A stretch of DNA of 64,000 nt from Heracleum sosnowskyi. Lineage: Eukaryota; Streptophyta; Magnoliopsida; Apiales; Apiaceae. Shown piece by piece: positions 1-9,787 of the stretch. The stretch spans positions 101,058,436-101,122,435 of the forward strand of contig CM061243.1 in NCBI GenBank assembly GCA_030848705.1. The letters are read 5' to 3'. The position numbers and the translations under genes were made by a program. Position 1 is the stretch's first letter. Each line of letters begins with the position of its first letter. Under the pieces are notes generated by a model. It ran no database searches, was not told the origin of the DNA, and saw only the letters and a list, made by a program, of their open reading frames with translations.

Positions 1-199
1 GCTTTGTCTGCTTGTACATATAGTGATAGACATTGAGATGTACACATGTTTTTTGGTTTGTAGTAAGTAGACTCCTCCAGTATATAAACTTTGCAATAAA
101 ATCTTTTAGGGTAGAGACTCCCAAATACTTCTTGCGCCTCCAACAAACTTATCTTGAACTTTTGCATTCATTTTGATAATCTGAGTGCTAATTTTCTCA
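1..199 (+). repeat. 5' LTR (3' portion) of copia element
   Basis: This is the R/U5-side part of the LTR. A TATA-type box (TATATAAA) lies at 81-88 and AATAAA at 95-100. It probably ends with CA at 198-199, directly before the primer-binding site TGGTATCAGAGC. Identity with the 3' LTR stops at 162; the remaining ~37 bp have no counterpart downstream of 5039. Confidence 0.8.
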
Positions 200-211
200 T
201 GGTATCAGAGC
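200..211 (+). other. Primer-binding site (initiator tRNA-Met)
   Basis: TGGTATCAGAGC, the complement of the 3' end of plant initiator tRNA-Met, is used to prime minus-strand DNA synthesis in most copia elements. Confidence 0.85.
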
Positions 212-287
212 AAACCCAGGTCTGATTATCATTAAACCTTTATTCTATCAATTATTAGATTTATATTTTAGATCTTGAAAATCTGAA

Positions 288-923
288 ATGGCCACTGAAC
301 TTGAAAAGACTGAGAGAGCCATTGTGATACCATATGCTGATCCTTATTATCTAGGAAGCTCATATAATTCCAACACACCTCTTGGGGTTATCATCTTCAA
401 CGGAAAGAATTACAACAACTGGAGTAGAAGTGTGAAGATGGCTTTAGGGGCTAAAAACAAGTTGGGTTTTCTAGATGGTAAGATTTCTAAACCTGATTGT
501 AAGTCACCTGATTATAGTAAGTGGATTAGGAATGATTATATGCTTAGGTGTTGGCTTTCGGCAACTGTTACACCTAGTATAGTAGAACAAATGTTGCTTG
601 TAAACTCTGCAAAAGAATTTTGGGATGAGTTATATGAAATGTATGGACAATCAAATGCACCAGAATTGTACATGCTTAAGAAAGAATTGAATGATTTGAA
701 ACAAAACAACATGAATGTGTCTGAGTATTATGGAAAGTTAAAGGGATATTGGGATAAAATCAGTAACATAGAAGGGTTTCCAGTTTGTAGTTGTGATGCT
801 ATGTCTAAATGCACTTGTGAAATGCTAAAAAAACTAAGTGAGAGGGAAGAAAAGAACAAGGTTATTGAGTTTCTAATGGGACTGAATGGAGATTATGGTA
901 ATCAAAAACAAAATATCATATAG
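288..923 (+). pseudogene. copia gag, N-terminal part
   Basis: The 211-codon open segment carries the copia-like N-terminal Gag signature (NYNNWSRSVKMALGAKNKLGFLDG type) and a UBN2-like helical Gag region with LKKELNDLKQ and YYGKLKGYWDKI. It should run on into the zinc-knuckle part but meets a TAG at 921-923. The next segment, two bases on, is in another frame, so a small indel separates them. The start is the first ATG after the leader (288), 77 nt after the PBS. Confidence 0.8.
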
Positions 924-925
924 CA

Positions 926-1816
926 ATGGAACCTTTACCAACTGTTAACAAGGCATATCAGATGGTGTTACGAGTCGAGAAACAAAAAGAAATATCTGGT
1001 CTGATGGAATCAGGGGTCGAGGGAAGTGCCTTTCTGGCAGGAAAACAACAAATTAATTACCCTCATCAACAGAACAACAATGCAGCCAACAACTATCAGA
1101 AAAGAGAAAGTAAGGAAGAGAAGAGCAAAAAGAAATGTGAACATTGTAAGTTCACAGGACACAACAAAGATGAATGTTTTAAAGTCCATGGTTACCCAGA
1201 ATGGTACACAAAGTTAAGGCCTAAAGATGTAAAAATTGGAAGATATGCTGCTAATGTAAATGCTTCCATGGATGATGGAATGCAGGACAATCCATTGGAA
1301 TCAGTTAACTATGAAGATGGGAACAAAGGATCTAGACATGATGCAGAGAAGCTGAGTGCAGTTGTTCAGGAGGTACTAAAGGCTATGAATGAAAAGCAAC
1401 AAGGAGTTGGCGGATCAGGAAACAACAGGTGCAACTTTGCAGGTATGATATCTACTTTAAATGCATGCTCATATTATGACATGTATGATAAAAACTCTTG
1501 GATAATAGACTCGGGAGCTTCTGACCACATGGCCAGTAACAAAGATTTATTTAATGAATTGAGGGATTTAAGTAAAGGAGTCAAAGTAGGCATGCCGGAT
1601 GGGAGTACTAGATCAATGAAACAATCTGGAACAATAATTTTAAATCCGGAAATCACACTTAAAAATGTTTTGTACATGCCTGAGTTTAAGCACAATTTGC
1701 TTTCGGTGAGTAAGCTAGTAAAAGATGGAAATGTGAAGGTTTTGTTTACTGATGGTGAATGTTCTTTTCAGGACCCTATTAGAGAAAGAGAACTTGGATA
1801 TAGAGAGGAGAAATGA
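926..1816 (+). pseudogene. copia gag C-terminus and protease
   Basis: This frame-shifted continuation of gag holds a CCHC zinc knuckle (CEHCKFTGHNKDEC) near residue 71 and then the aspartic-protease start WIIDSGASDHM (catalytic DSG) near residue 191. It is followed by the usual KNVLYMPEFKHNLLSVSKL stretch of the copia protease/linker. It ends at a TGA at 1814-1816; the same frame carries recognisable linker residues beyond the stop until about 1902, so both a nonsense change and a frameshift lie between protease and integrase. Confidence 0.8.
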
Positions 1817-1884
1817 GGATTATATAAACTGGTGCTGCTTGGAGAGCAAAAGAAATTGGATGCTAATAATAAGGATTTAGAGTT

Positions 1885-3297
1885 GTGTGCCAGAATGCCT
1901 TAAGTTGCAAAATCAAGAGCAATTTAGGCCTATTTCATGAAAGATTAGGACATACCTCTTTGTCTAAGATGAAACATCTACCGTTTTGTGATTGTAAAAG
2001 CTTAAATCAGTATTTTTGCGACACTTGTTGTTTATCTAAGCATCATAGATTACCTTTCACTCCTAGTGATTCTATTGCAAGTGAATTATTTGAATTGGTA
2101 CATGTAGATTTATGGGGTCCTTATAGAACACAAGGTATTACAGGAGCATCTTATTTTCTTACCATATTAGATGATAACTCTAGAGCTACTTGGACATATC
2201 TATTGTCCAACAAGGAACAAGTCAGTGGAGTTGTTAAAGATTTTCTAATCTATGTTGAAAATCAATTTAAGACAAAAATAAAAGTAATAAGAAGCGATAA
2301 TGGAACTGAAATATTGAATAGGGAATGCACTGAAATGTTTAAAACAAATGGAATATGTCATCAAAGAAGTGTAGCTGGAGTGCCACAACAAAACGGAAGG
2401 GTTGAAAGAAAGCATCGACATTTAATTGAAACAGCGAGAGCCATCAAAATACATGCATGGATACCAAATAATTTATGGGGAGAATGTGTCTTAGCAGCAA
2501 CTCACATCATAAATTTACTCCCGTCTTCTGTTCTAAATTGGAAAAGTCCTTATGAGAAGCTGATGAAGAAAATACCTAAATATAATCATTTGAGGGTTGT
2601 GGGATGTCTATGCTATGCAACCAACACACAAAGAAAGGGTGATAAATTCGCAACCAAAGCTGTTAGGTGTATCCTATTAGGTTATCCGGGTGGACAAAAG
2701 GCTTACAAATTACTTGAGTTGGAATCAAGAAATTTTTTTATGTCAAGAGATGTTGTATTCAAGGAAAATATATTCCCTTTTAAGCAATCTGCAAAGGAGA
2801 TTACCAATCTGCCACAAAGCGTGTTAATCATGCCAGAATTATTAAATGAAGAAGATTTTTCTGAGGAAGAAGAACATACACCAATACCTCAATTTCCAGA
2901 TTTGACACATGAAGAGATGATTACTGCCGAAGTTTTAGAATCCGAGGATTCTAGTGAAGATGTAACTACAACTGAATTTCAGCAAATGAGGGATCAACAA
3001 GTTAGCGATGAAGTTGCCAGGGACAATGTTGTGTTGCAACAGGTAGAGCAAAGCGTAGACATAGCTGAAAGACCATTGAGGCAAAGAAAAATTCCTTCCA
3101 GATTCAAAGATTATGAAAGTGAATATTTAAAGAAGAAAAACAGAAAAGAAAATCAGAATGATGCTAGTGTGAATTTAATTCACACGGACTTAGACAATCT
3201 GAATTATTATAGTCCAGATTATAAAGCATCACTGAATAATGTCATGAAGGTGGAAGAGCCATGCACTTACAGAGAAGCTGCTTTGAAAGAGGAATGA
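1885..3297 (+). pseudogene. copia integrase
   Basis: A GAG-pre-integrase domain (GLFHERLGHTSLSKM, then CDTC) is followed by the rve catalytic core: VDLWGPYRTQG (first Asp), VIRSDNGTEIL (second Asp) and PQQNGRVERKHRHLIETARA (Glu). The C-terminal part is an acidic linker toward RT. The open segment ends at TGA 3295-3297. The RT segment that follows is in the same frame, so this is a single nonsense change, most simply TGG to TGA. Confidence 0.85.
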
Positions 3298-3306
3298 GTC
3301 GATGCA

Positions 3307-4170
3307 ATGGAAGAAGAACTTGCACCCATAGAGAGAAATGAAACTTGGGAAATAACTGACCTCCCTGAAGGATATAAGGCAATCGATACTAAGTGGGTAT
3401 ATAAAATAAAATTTAAACCGGAGGGAAGCATTGAAAGACTAAAGGCAAGTCTGGTTGTTAGAGGGGACAAACAAATTCCGGACAAAGACTACAAATCCAC
3501 CTTTTCACCGGTGGCAAAATTTGCTTCAGTAAGAATTCTCATTGCTTTAGCGACAGAAAGAAACTGGAATCTGCACCAAGTTGACATAAACAATGAATTT
3601 CTACACGGTACTTTGGAAGAAGACGTGTATATAAAAGTTCCAGAAGGATATAAAGGGGTGCCACCTGGAAAGGTATTGAAGTTGAAGAAAAGCTTGTACG
3701 GACTTAGAAAAGCATCAAGGCAGTGGAATATAGAATTAAAAAGATTATTGCTTAAGCATAATTTCAGACAATGTCAGAGAGACAATTCTATGTTTATCAG
3801 GGAAAGAAATGGTAAATGTTGTATTGTACTAGTGTATGTTGACGATTTAATCATTACAGGTGATGATGCAGAATCAATTGCAGAAGTGAAAGAGATTTTA
3901 GATAAAGCTTTTTCAATAAAAGATCTTGGAAACCTGAGATACTTCTTAGGAATTGAAGTGGCAAGAGGGAATAAAGGAACTGTTCTTAATCAAAGAAAAT
4001 ATGCGCTGGACATTGTGAAAGATACATGCATGAAGGATTGCTTGATTACAAAATTTCCATTTCCAAAAGGTGTCAAACTCTCTAATGATGAAGTTGAATT
4101 ATTAGAAGATCCTGAACAATACAGGAGATTAATTTGGGAGATTACTCTACTTGAATTTAACAAGACCTGA
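3307..4170 (+). pseudogene. copia reverse transcriptase (RVT_2)
   Basis: This continues the integrase frame after one stop. It shows DTKWVYKIKFKPEGSIERLKA, VDINNEFLHGTLEEDVYIKVPEGY, SLYGLRKASRQW and the catalytic box YVDDLIITG, so the polymerase active-site residues are present. The usual Ala after D-x-N is Glu (NNEFL). The frame is lost near 4140-4155, where a small indel moves the reading into the RNase H frame. Confidence 0.85.
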
Positions 4171-4804
4171 TTTAACATTTTCGGTTCAGCAGCTAAGTCA
4201 GTATGTTGGTTGTCCAAGGAAGCCTCATTGGCAAGCTGTTATGCACGTCATTAGATACCTTAAAGGAATAGTGGATTTGGGCCTATTTTATCCAAAGAAA
4301 AATGACCATGTTGTATTTGGTTATAGTGATGCAGACTGGGGAAATTGTGTTTTTACTGGAAGATCTATAACAGGCTTTTGCGTGTTTTTAGGGTCATCTT
4401 TGGTTTCATGGAAAACAAAAAAACAAAAAGTTGTCTCCAAATCATCCTGTGAAGCGGAGCTCAGAAGCATGTCACAGACCACAAGTGAACTAGCGTGGGT
4501 TGCAGGAATATTTGAAGATTTGAATGAAGACGTACCTCAGCCTATTACTCTGTTATGTGACAACAGATCCGCAGAACATATTTCTCACAACCAAGTTTAT
4601 CATGAGAGAACAAAACATCTCAAACTAGATTGTTACTACATAAGAGAAAACATAGATGTTGGTTTTGTTTCCACTTCTCATGTGAATTCTACTCTCCAGC
4701 TTGCTGATATCCTCACCAAGTCCTTAACCTCACAACAACATGACTTTCTTAGTGCCAAGTTGGGACTTGTAAATCTCTCTCAAGTCCAAGAGGAGGGGGT
4801 GTAG
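4151..4804 (+). pseudogene. copia RT C-terminus and RNase H
   Basis: This holds the frame-shifted end of RT (NLTRPDLTFSVQQLSQYV) and copia RNase H: GYSDADWGN (Asp), a CEAELRSM segment in place of the common AEAEYRSM (Glu retained) and CDNRSAEHIS (Asp). The end lies inside the first bases of the 3' LTR, as expected for copia pol. Confidence 0.85.
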
Positions 4805-5039
4805 AATTTTATGTCTTGTAGAATTATGTGTCTTGTTACTAGTTGTAGCTTTGAGTATTTTTGTCACTGGACCACCAGCTTTGTCTGCTTGTACATATAG
4901 TGATAGGCATTGAGATGTACACTTGTTTTTTGGTTTGTAGTAAGTAGACTCCTCCAGTATATAAACTTTGCAATAAAATCTTTTAGGGTAGAGACTCCCA
5001 AATACTTCTTGCGCCTCCAACAAACTTATCTTGAACTTT
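4800..5039 (+). repeat. 3' LTR of copia element (truncated)
   Basis: It starts TGTAGAATTTT directly after the polypurine tract; 4878-5039 duplicate 1-162. A TATA-like box lies near 4958-4965 and AATAAA at 4972-4977. Similarity to the 5' LTR stops at 5039, and the flanking sequence is AT-rich DNA with no CA end at the expected place. Confidence 0.85.
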
Positions 5040-5442
5040 AGTAATATTTTTGTTGAATCAGCTAGAAATTAAGTTGTAATATGTATGTACATTCCTTGAT
5101 TACATGAAGCTTGCGTGTGTGTGATTAATTTATGATTAATTTATTACGTAATTGAGAGAGATGTAATTGCGATCGAAATTTATGATTAATTTATTACGTA
5201 ATTGAGAGAGAGAGATAATTGCGATCGAAATTTATGATTAATTTATTACGTAATTGTGTGTGAGAGAGATGTAATTGCGATCGAAATTTATGATTAATAG
5301 TAGATTTTGTTAGAAAAAAATGTTTTAATTATAAAAGGTAATTAAATAGTTACTATTTTTATATATAGATATTTTTGAAAAATAAAGATTTTAGTGACAA
5401 CAAATATAAAAGGTAATATTTTTTTTAATTTAAAGTCAATTG
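5040..5442. other. AT-rich host spacer, no gene
   Basis: No coding potential is visible. It holds the 5131-5298 tandem repeat and, at 5299-5442, AT-rich sequence resembling DNA on the far side of the Tat element (AGATTTTGTTAGAAAAAAATG occurs near 5302 and again near 57736). Confidence 0.6.
5131..5298. repeat. Tandem repeat, 50-56 bp unit, three copies plus a partial
   Basis: Units start at 5131, 5181, 5233 and 5289 with TATGATTAAT. Each carries TTATTACGTAATT, a variable GA/GT dinucleotide run and AATTGCGATCGAAATT. Unit length varies (50, 52, 56 bp) through the dinucleotide run. Confidence 0.85.
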
Positions 5443-5447
5443 TCCGT

Positions 5448-5951
5448 TGTTATGGATTAAAAAACGTACTTGTGAATTTAATGCTATGATTAATGAGCTT
5501 CGAGCTTTAATGGCGGCACTCGTGTTTCCGGACTAAATTGGTCCTCACAAGATGCCTACGTATCTCAATTAATGTTGAGAATCAAGCCAAAGACGTAGTT
5601 CTGATTGTAGGATCAGGGACCTTATATAGAAGTCTGGAGCCTAGTATTTATGGTATGTTTAGGAGTCTTAGCGAATAAGTCTCCTTTTTGATATTGGATA
5701 AACATCGTATTTCTTGCTGGAGAAGTCTTTTCCTTATTGATAAAGGCTCTGACTCATTAATTGCCTTTAATTGGGATTCAGGATCCTTCTTTGATAAGAT
5801 TTCCATAATTTGGGCTCTTTTAATGAGCTGTATATTTTCCCTATTCATTAATTTCGTAATTAATGAATAATTAGGGATTTGGGCATTAAATATCGAGCCT
5901 TTTCATTGGACCGTCAATTATATTTCTATAATTACTTTTCTGACCATATCA
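5448..5951 (-). repeat. Tat 3' LTR
   Basis: 504 bp, identical in length to the copy at 57207-57710, with about 13 substitutions counted by eye and no indel. On the element strand it starts TGATATGGTC and ends ATCCATAACA. The preceding polypurine tract, read on the - strand from 5967 to 5952, is AGAAGTTAGGGGCAAA. Confidence 0.95.
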
Positions 5952-6063
5952 TTTGCCCCTAACTTCTGGGAAAATATCCTTTGGGGTTTTCGTAGAAGTT
6001 ACAACGCATTTTTCCCAAAATTTTCTATTTTTAGGGCATTTTCTGACCTCAAACTAGGTTATT

Positions 6064-6190
6064 TTCGACCAGGATTTCGACCTGGAATTAGTACAAATTC
6101 GACCAGGATTTTGACCTGGAATTAGTACAAATTCGACCAGGATTTTGACCTGGAATTAGTACAAATTCGACCAGGATTTTGACCTGGAAT
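6064..6190. repeat. 34-bp tandem repeat, 3.7 copies
   Basis: Units start at 6064, 6098, 6132 and 6166 with TTCGACCAGGATTT followed by GACCTGGAATTAGTACAAA. The unit contains the near-inverted pair CCAGG...CCTGG. Confidence 0.9.
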
Positions 6191-6199
6191 TTGAGCTCA

Positions 6200-6960
6200 A
6201 ACTGTTGTGAGGTCGAAGCTATCGACTAGGAATCCCAGGTCTTTTTCGACCTCAAATGTTTGACCTCGACTCAGTATGTTTTCGACCTCGAATTGTAAGT
6301 CATTGTCGACCTCGAATCATAAGTCATTGTCGACCTTGTTCGTAGTATACCTTCGACCTCGATTGGTCGTGAGGTCGTTTATTTCGATCTCGACTTATAG
6401 GTCAATTTCGACCTCAAGGTGTCGACTTCGATTCTATGTGTTTTCGACCAGGATTTCTTAATTATCCTGGCTTTATTTTGGTACGAGGTCATATGTTTCG
6501 ACCTCGATTTCCCATACCTTTTCGATCTCGTTTGCTCGATCTCATCCTCGTGTTTTTTCGACCTCGTTTTTTCAGGTCAAAATAGAATTTATTTTCTGAG
6601 TCATTTTCGACCTCGTTTCCTTATGCTTTTCGACCTCGTTTTAGTGTGAGGTCGGGGGATACGAACTCGATTTATCGTGTATCTTCGATCTCAGTCAATC
6701 GACTTTGACCTAGGGTCTTTTCGACCTCATTTTTCCAGTTTTTTGACTTACTTTTGGTGCGAAGTCGATGGTCATGACCTCAATTCCGTGTGTATTTTCG
6801 ACTTGGGTCGCACGACCTCGATTTAGGGCCTTTTCAACCTCAAATCTTTAATTATTTCCCTTTATTTGGGAGTGAGGTCCTTTGATACGACCTCGTTTTC
6901 TCATATATTTTCGACCTTGATCGTTCGATTCGAATTTTAAGGTCTTTTCGACCTTAAATT
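6200..6960. repeat. Dispersed TTTTCGACCTCG-type motif cluster
   Basis: Roughly twenty copies or close variants of (T)TTCGACCTCG/A occur at irregular spacing of 20-60 bp, with a few inverted copies (GAGGTCG). Spacing is not constant, so this is a motif field and not a simple tandem array. Confidence 0.75.
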
Positions 6961-7197
6961 TTTGTTTTTGCCTTGGTTTTATTACAAGTTTTTTCTTTGG
7001 GCTTTTGATTAGCCTAATTGGGCTTAAATATTTCTAGCCTTGGGCCTTTATGGGCTTTATTTGTTTTGGGTTTCGAATTTGCCTAAGATTTAATTTGATT
7101 GGGCTTTTGCCTTTGTAATCCAAAAATGGATTTTATGGGCCTTATGGCTATTGACGGTTGTCCTTCCTTAACCGGTAGGGTTTCCAGTCACTTTGCT

Positions 7198-7205
7198 TAT
7201 AAAAG
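7198..7205 (+). promoter_or_regulatory. TATA box of the Tat antisense ORF
   Basis: TATAAAAG lies about 280 bp upstream of the ATG at 7482, followed by a pyrimidine-rich leader (CTTTATTCTTCACTTTACATC). This is the layout expected of a plant pol II core promoter reading into the antisense gene. The leader also holds a 31-bp direct duplication (7331-7361 and 7362-7392). Confidence 0.55.
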
Positions 7206-7481
7206 AGTGGAATTTCCACTTTATTCTTCACTTTACATCTTCAAATCTCCGAAAATTTCTCTCTTTTCTCTCTTTTATTCCGTGGTAAGGCGATTCCCGG
7301 CGAGCTTTTTACGGTGGTGTTCTTGTTTTTCTGGGTTTTCACCTTCATCCCTTGAAGATTTCTGGGTTTTCACCTTCATCCCTTGAAGATTTCTGGGTTT
7401 CTTTGAAGATTTCCTGGGAATTTCTTTGAAGATTTGAAGATTTGAAGATTCTTTCTGGAGATTTTTCTTGAACGTTTGAAG

Positions 7482-9079
7482 ATGTCTGACAAAGCTGCTC
7501 AACGCCTTCAAAGAATGAACAAAGCTTCTAAGAGAGGTATCATCATTCGTTCTTCTCATATGTCACTTCAAGATATGATTTTAGAACGTAGTGATGAATA
7601 CCCTTCTGTTTCGCATTTAGATTCATTCGACTGTAGTAATAAATTCCATGAAATCGATTTAATTAGGGACTATAACAAAATGTATAGAGTTAAGTCCCCC
7701 TATAGGTTAGTTCCAGCCGGCCCAGGGGACCGTTCTTGCCATTGGCGTCCTGATGCTTTATGCATTTATAAGGATGCCATTGTCGCGGGACTCAGGTTCC
7801 CTTTCCATGAGTTTATTCCCAGGCTTTTGGCTGATGTTGGGATTAACCCTTGCCAACTTCCTCCAAACGCCTGGAGAATCATTATATGTTTCATTGTTCT
7901 TTGTTTGAAGAACAATTTTCCTTTATCTGTAGCTTTGTTTAGAAGAATCTTTCAGTTTAAGAATAGCTCAGCCCTTTCTTTGGGTTGGGTTTATATCAAC
8001 CATCGACCTTCCACTCCTCCAATTTTTCACCCCAAATCCATTCCTGACAATAACCTCAAATGGAAGGAAGAGTTTATGTACTTGATTTGGGAAGGAGGGG
8101 ATTGGGGCTCCCTTTTCCGTAGCTCGTTTAGTAGGGTTTCAGATGGTAGCCCTAGTGACATCATCCTGAATGATGAAGAGGCCCATGCATATGCTGAGCT
8201 TACAAAGGACAACTACGCCACAATGGCTTGGGTGCTCCTGGATGAGTTCCAGCTTAAGTCCTTGGGACTCTCAAATGTTTCTGATAAGGGTAATTCTCAC
8301 CTCATATTTTCCTTTGTTTATTTGAGATTGTCTTATACCAATTGTTTCTTTCCTTGTGTTTCTTTACAGCTGCGGTCTTTATTAATAAGACCAACGAGCC
8401 CGAAGATGGGGAGACAACAAGGATGAAGAGGGCACGCTTGGCAGGGAAGGACCCTCGTGCCTCCAGTGCTACTGCTTTTTTAAGGCCCCATGTGGACCTT
8501 ACTGAGGATGCTGAGGGTCCTGCCTCAGCTAAAAGCTCAGTTTGGCGCCCCAACTGGGGTCTCAGGAAGAAGGACACTGTGGTGGGAGTGTCCAAGCACG
8601 CTGTGGAGTGGTCTTATCACTCTCTGACTCCTTGTGATTACAAGGATTTCGTCTCCAACTCCACCATTGAGGGGGTGGAGCATGCTGGATCCCAGGCTAT
8701 GGCTGCTGTAAGTATTTCTCCTCTTCTTTTTCCTTTGCAGTTTAATAAAGTATTTCAAGTTTAAGTATTTGACTTGTAACTTGCTTGTAGGTTAATGCCA
8801 ACTACCAAGGGGCTCTCTTTCAAGCCAAGGCTTGGCGCTCATCTTCTGAGGCCAACCAAGGCAAGTTTGAGAAAGCCCTAGGGGAGGTGGGCACACTGAA
8901 GGCCACCTTGGCCAGGAAGGAGAAGGAGTTGGCTGACTCCCAGGCTGAGCTGGTGTCTTTGAAGAAAGGCAAGGATGACTTTATCGACGAGTACCTTGAC
9001 TCCACGGAGTACGAGGACTTGATTGATAAGCATGACGAGCTCCTCTTCCCAGTTCAGTATACTAAGGGATGGGATGATG
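7482..9079 (+). CDS. Tat antisense ORF (gypsy-type transposon protein), exons 1-3, split by SIRE
   Basis: This three-exon gene reads opposite to the host Tat element. Exon 1 is 7482-8289, intron 1 is 8290-8369 (GTAATT...TTTACAG), exon 2 is 8370-8707, intron 2 is 8708-8790 (GTAAGT...TTGTAG), and exon 3 runs from 8791 into the SIRE insertion at 9079. Splicing keeps the frame at both junctions. The N-terminal ~200 residues resemble the plant putative gypsy-type transposon domain (RFPFHEFIPRLLADVGINP, AWRIIICFIVLC). Exon 3 encodes a charged coiled-coil-like stretch (TLKATLARKEKELADSQAEL). ATG 7482 is taken as start because the upstream in-frame codon at 7476 is TTG. The remainder resumes at 50938 in the correct frame once one TGATG copy is discounted; the uninterrupted protein would be about 558 aa. 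Its molecular function is not known to me. Confidence 0.8.
8290..8369 (+). other. Intron 1 of Tat antisense ORF
   Basis: 80 bp, T-rich, with donor GTAATT and acceptor TTTCTTTACAG. Reading through it would end the protein within about 45 codons, while splicing joins two frames that both have the same style of coding sequence. Introns this short are normal in plants. Confidence 0.7.
8708..8790 (+). other. Intron 2 of Tat antisense ORF
   Basis: 83 bp with a consensus GTAAGT donor and TTGCTTGTAG acceptor; phase 0 on both sides. It contains in-frame stops. Confidence 0.7.
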
Positions 9080-9624
9080 TGTTAGGCCGAATACACAATA
9101 TATAATCAAGTATGTATGAGAATAACAATCAAGAACACAGGTTTGTAAATCAACAAACTGAATTATATTAAATAATTCTCTCTTAGTGATGTTAATGAAT
9201 CACAAAGAGCTACTAGGTTACAAGAATAATATATTCAATGTTCGCGTCCCTTCTAGGGATAACCTATCTGTGTTTATATAGTACACAGCTACATACAATC
9301 CTTATCTAATTGATACTCCTATAAATTAGCTATACAATTATTATCAATTAAGGATTGCTTCAGTCTTCTATTCGGTTTCCTTAGCTGTATCAATATATTC
9401 TGCTTCTTTCCATCTTCAGAATATATTGCTTCTAGAATCTTTATCTTTGCACCGACAGCCAAGTCAACTATCACCACGTCAGTCTTTATCAAACTCTGAC
9501 TGGCTTCTATTTAAACTCTTCACCCAGTCAGACTTTATCAAACTCTGACTGGCTTCTATATAAACTCTGATATGTACCTGGGACTTAAACACTGATGAAC
9601 AAACGTCAGCAATTATATCTAACA
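9080..9624 (-). repeat. SIRE 3' LTR
   Basis: 545 bp, two substitutions from the 5' LTR at 50388-50932. It contains three AAACTCTG octamers on the + strand. The polypurine tract precedes it on the element strand (CAAGTTGGGGGAGAT, 9639 down to 9625). Confidence 0.95.
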
Positions 9625-9787
9625 ATCTCCCCCAACTTGTTCATAATAAAAATGTACAAGTTAAAAAGATAATTGATGATGTCAAAACATATAACAAATG
9701 CAGTGTTTAAAATATGTCAGAGTTTAATTTTAAAACAGAGTTTAAATTTAACTTAGAATAGAAAACATAAAAACTTACAGTCAGACT
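9625..9787 (-). other. SIRE 3' untranslated segment and polypurine tract
   Basis: This short AT-rich stretch lies between the stop of the third ORF and the 3' LTR. It holds two CAGAGTTT octamers (about 9718 and 9736) and the PPT. No gene. Confidence 0.6.

Larger units (their letters stand above)
1..5039 (+). mobile_element. Ty1/copia LTR retrotransposon, decayed, 5' end cut by window
   Basis: Positions 1-162 match 4878-5039 with two or three mismatches, so the window opens inside the 5' LTR. Between the LTRs the order is gag, protease, integrase, reverse transcriptase, RNase H, which is the copia order (integrase before RT). A primer-binding site matching initiator tRNA-Met lies at 200-211 and a polypurine tract (GAGGAGGGGG) at 4790-4799 directly before the 3' LTR. 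The coding region is broken by at least three frameshifts and several in-frame stops, so the copy is not autonomous. The 3' LTR seems to lack its last ~37 bp relative to the 5' LTR. The TSD cannot be tested because the left end is outside the window. Confidence 0.95.
5952..7197. other. Tat 3' non-coding region with tandem and dispersed repeats
   Basis: This lies between the 3' LTR and the promoter of the antisense ORF and has no open frame of note. It contains a 34-bp tandem array (6064-6190) and then about 700 bp studded with variants of TTCGACCTCG (about 6200-6960). Rapidly changing tandem repeats in this position are known for Tat/Ogre elements and can seed satellite DNA. Confidence 0.75.

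Noticed and set aside
5688..5870. 60-codon open frame repeated at 57447-57629
   Set aside because: It is simply the Tat LTR present twice; not a gene.
8887..9105. Independent small coiled-coil gene
   Set aside because: It is the third exon of the Tat antisense ORF running into the SIRE LTR.
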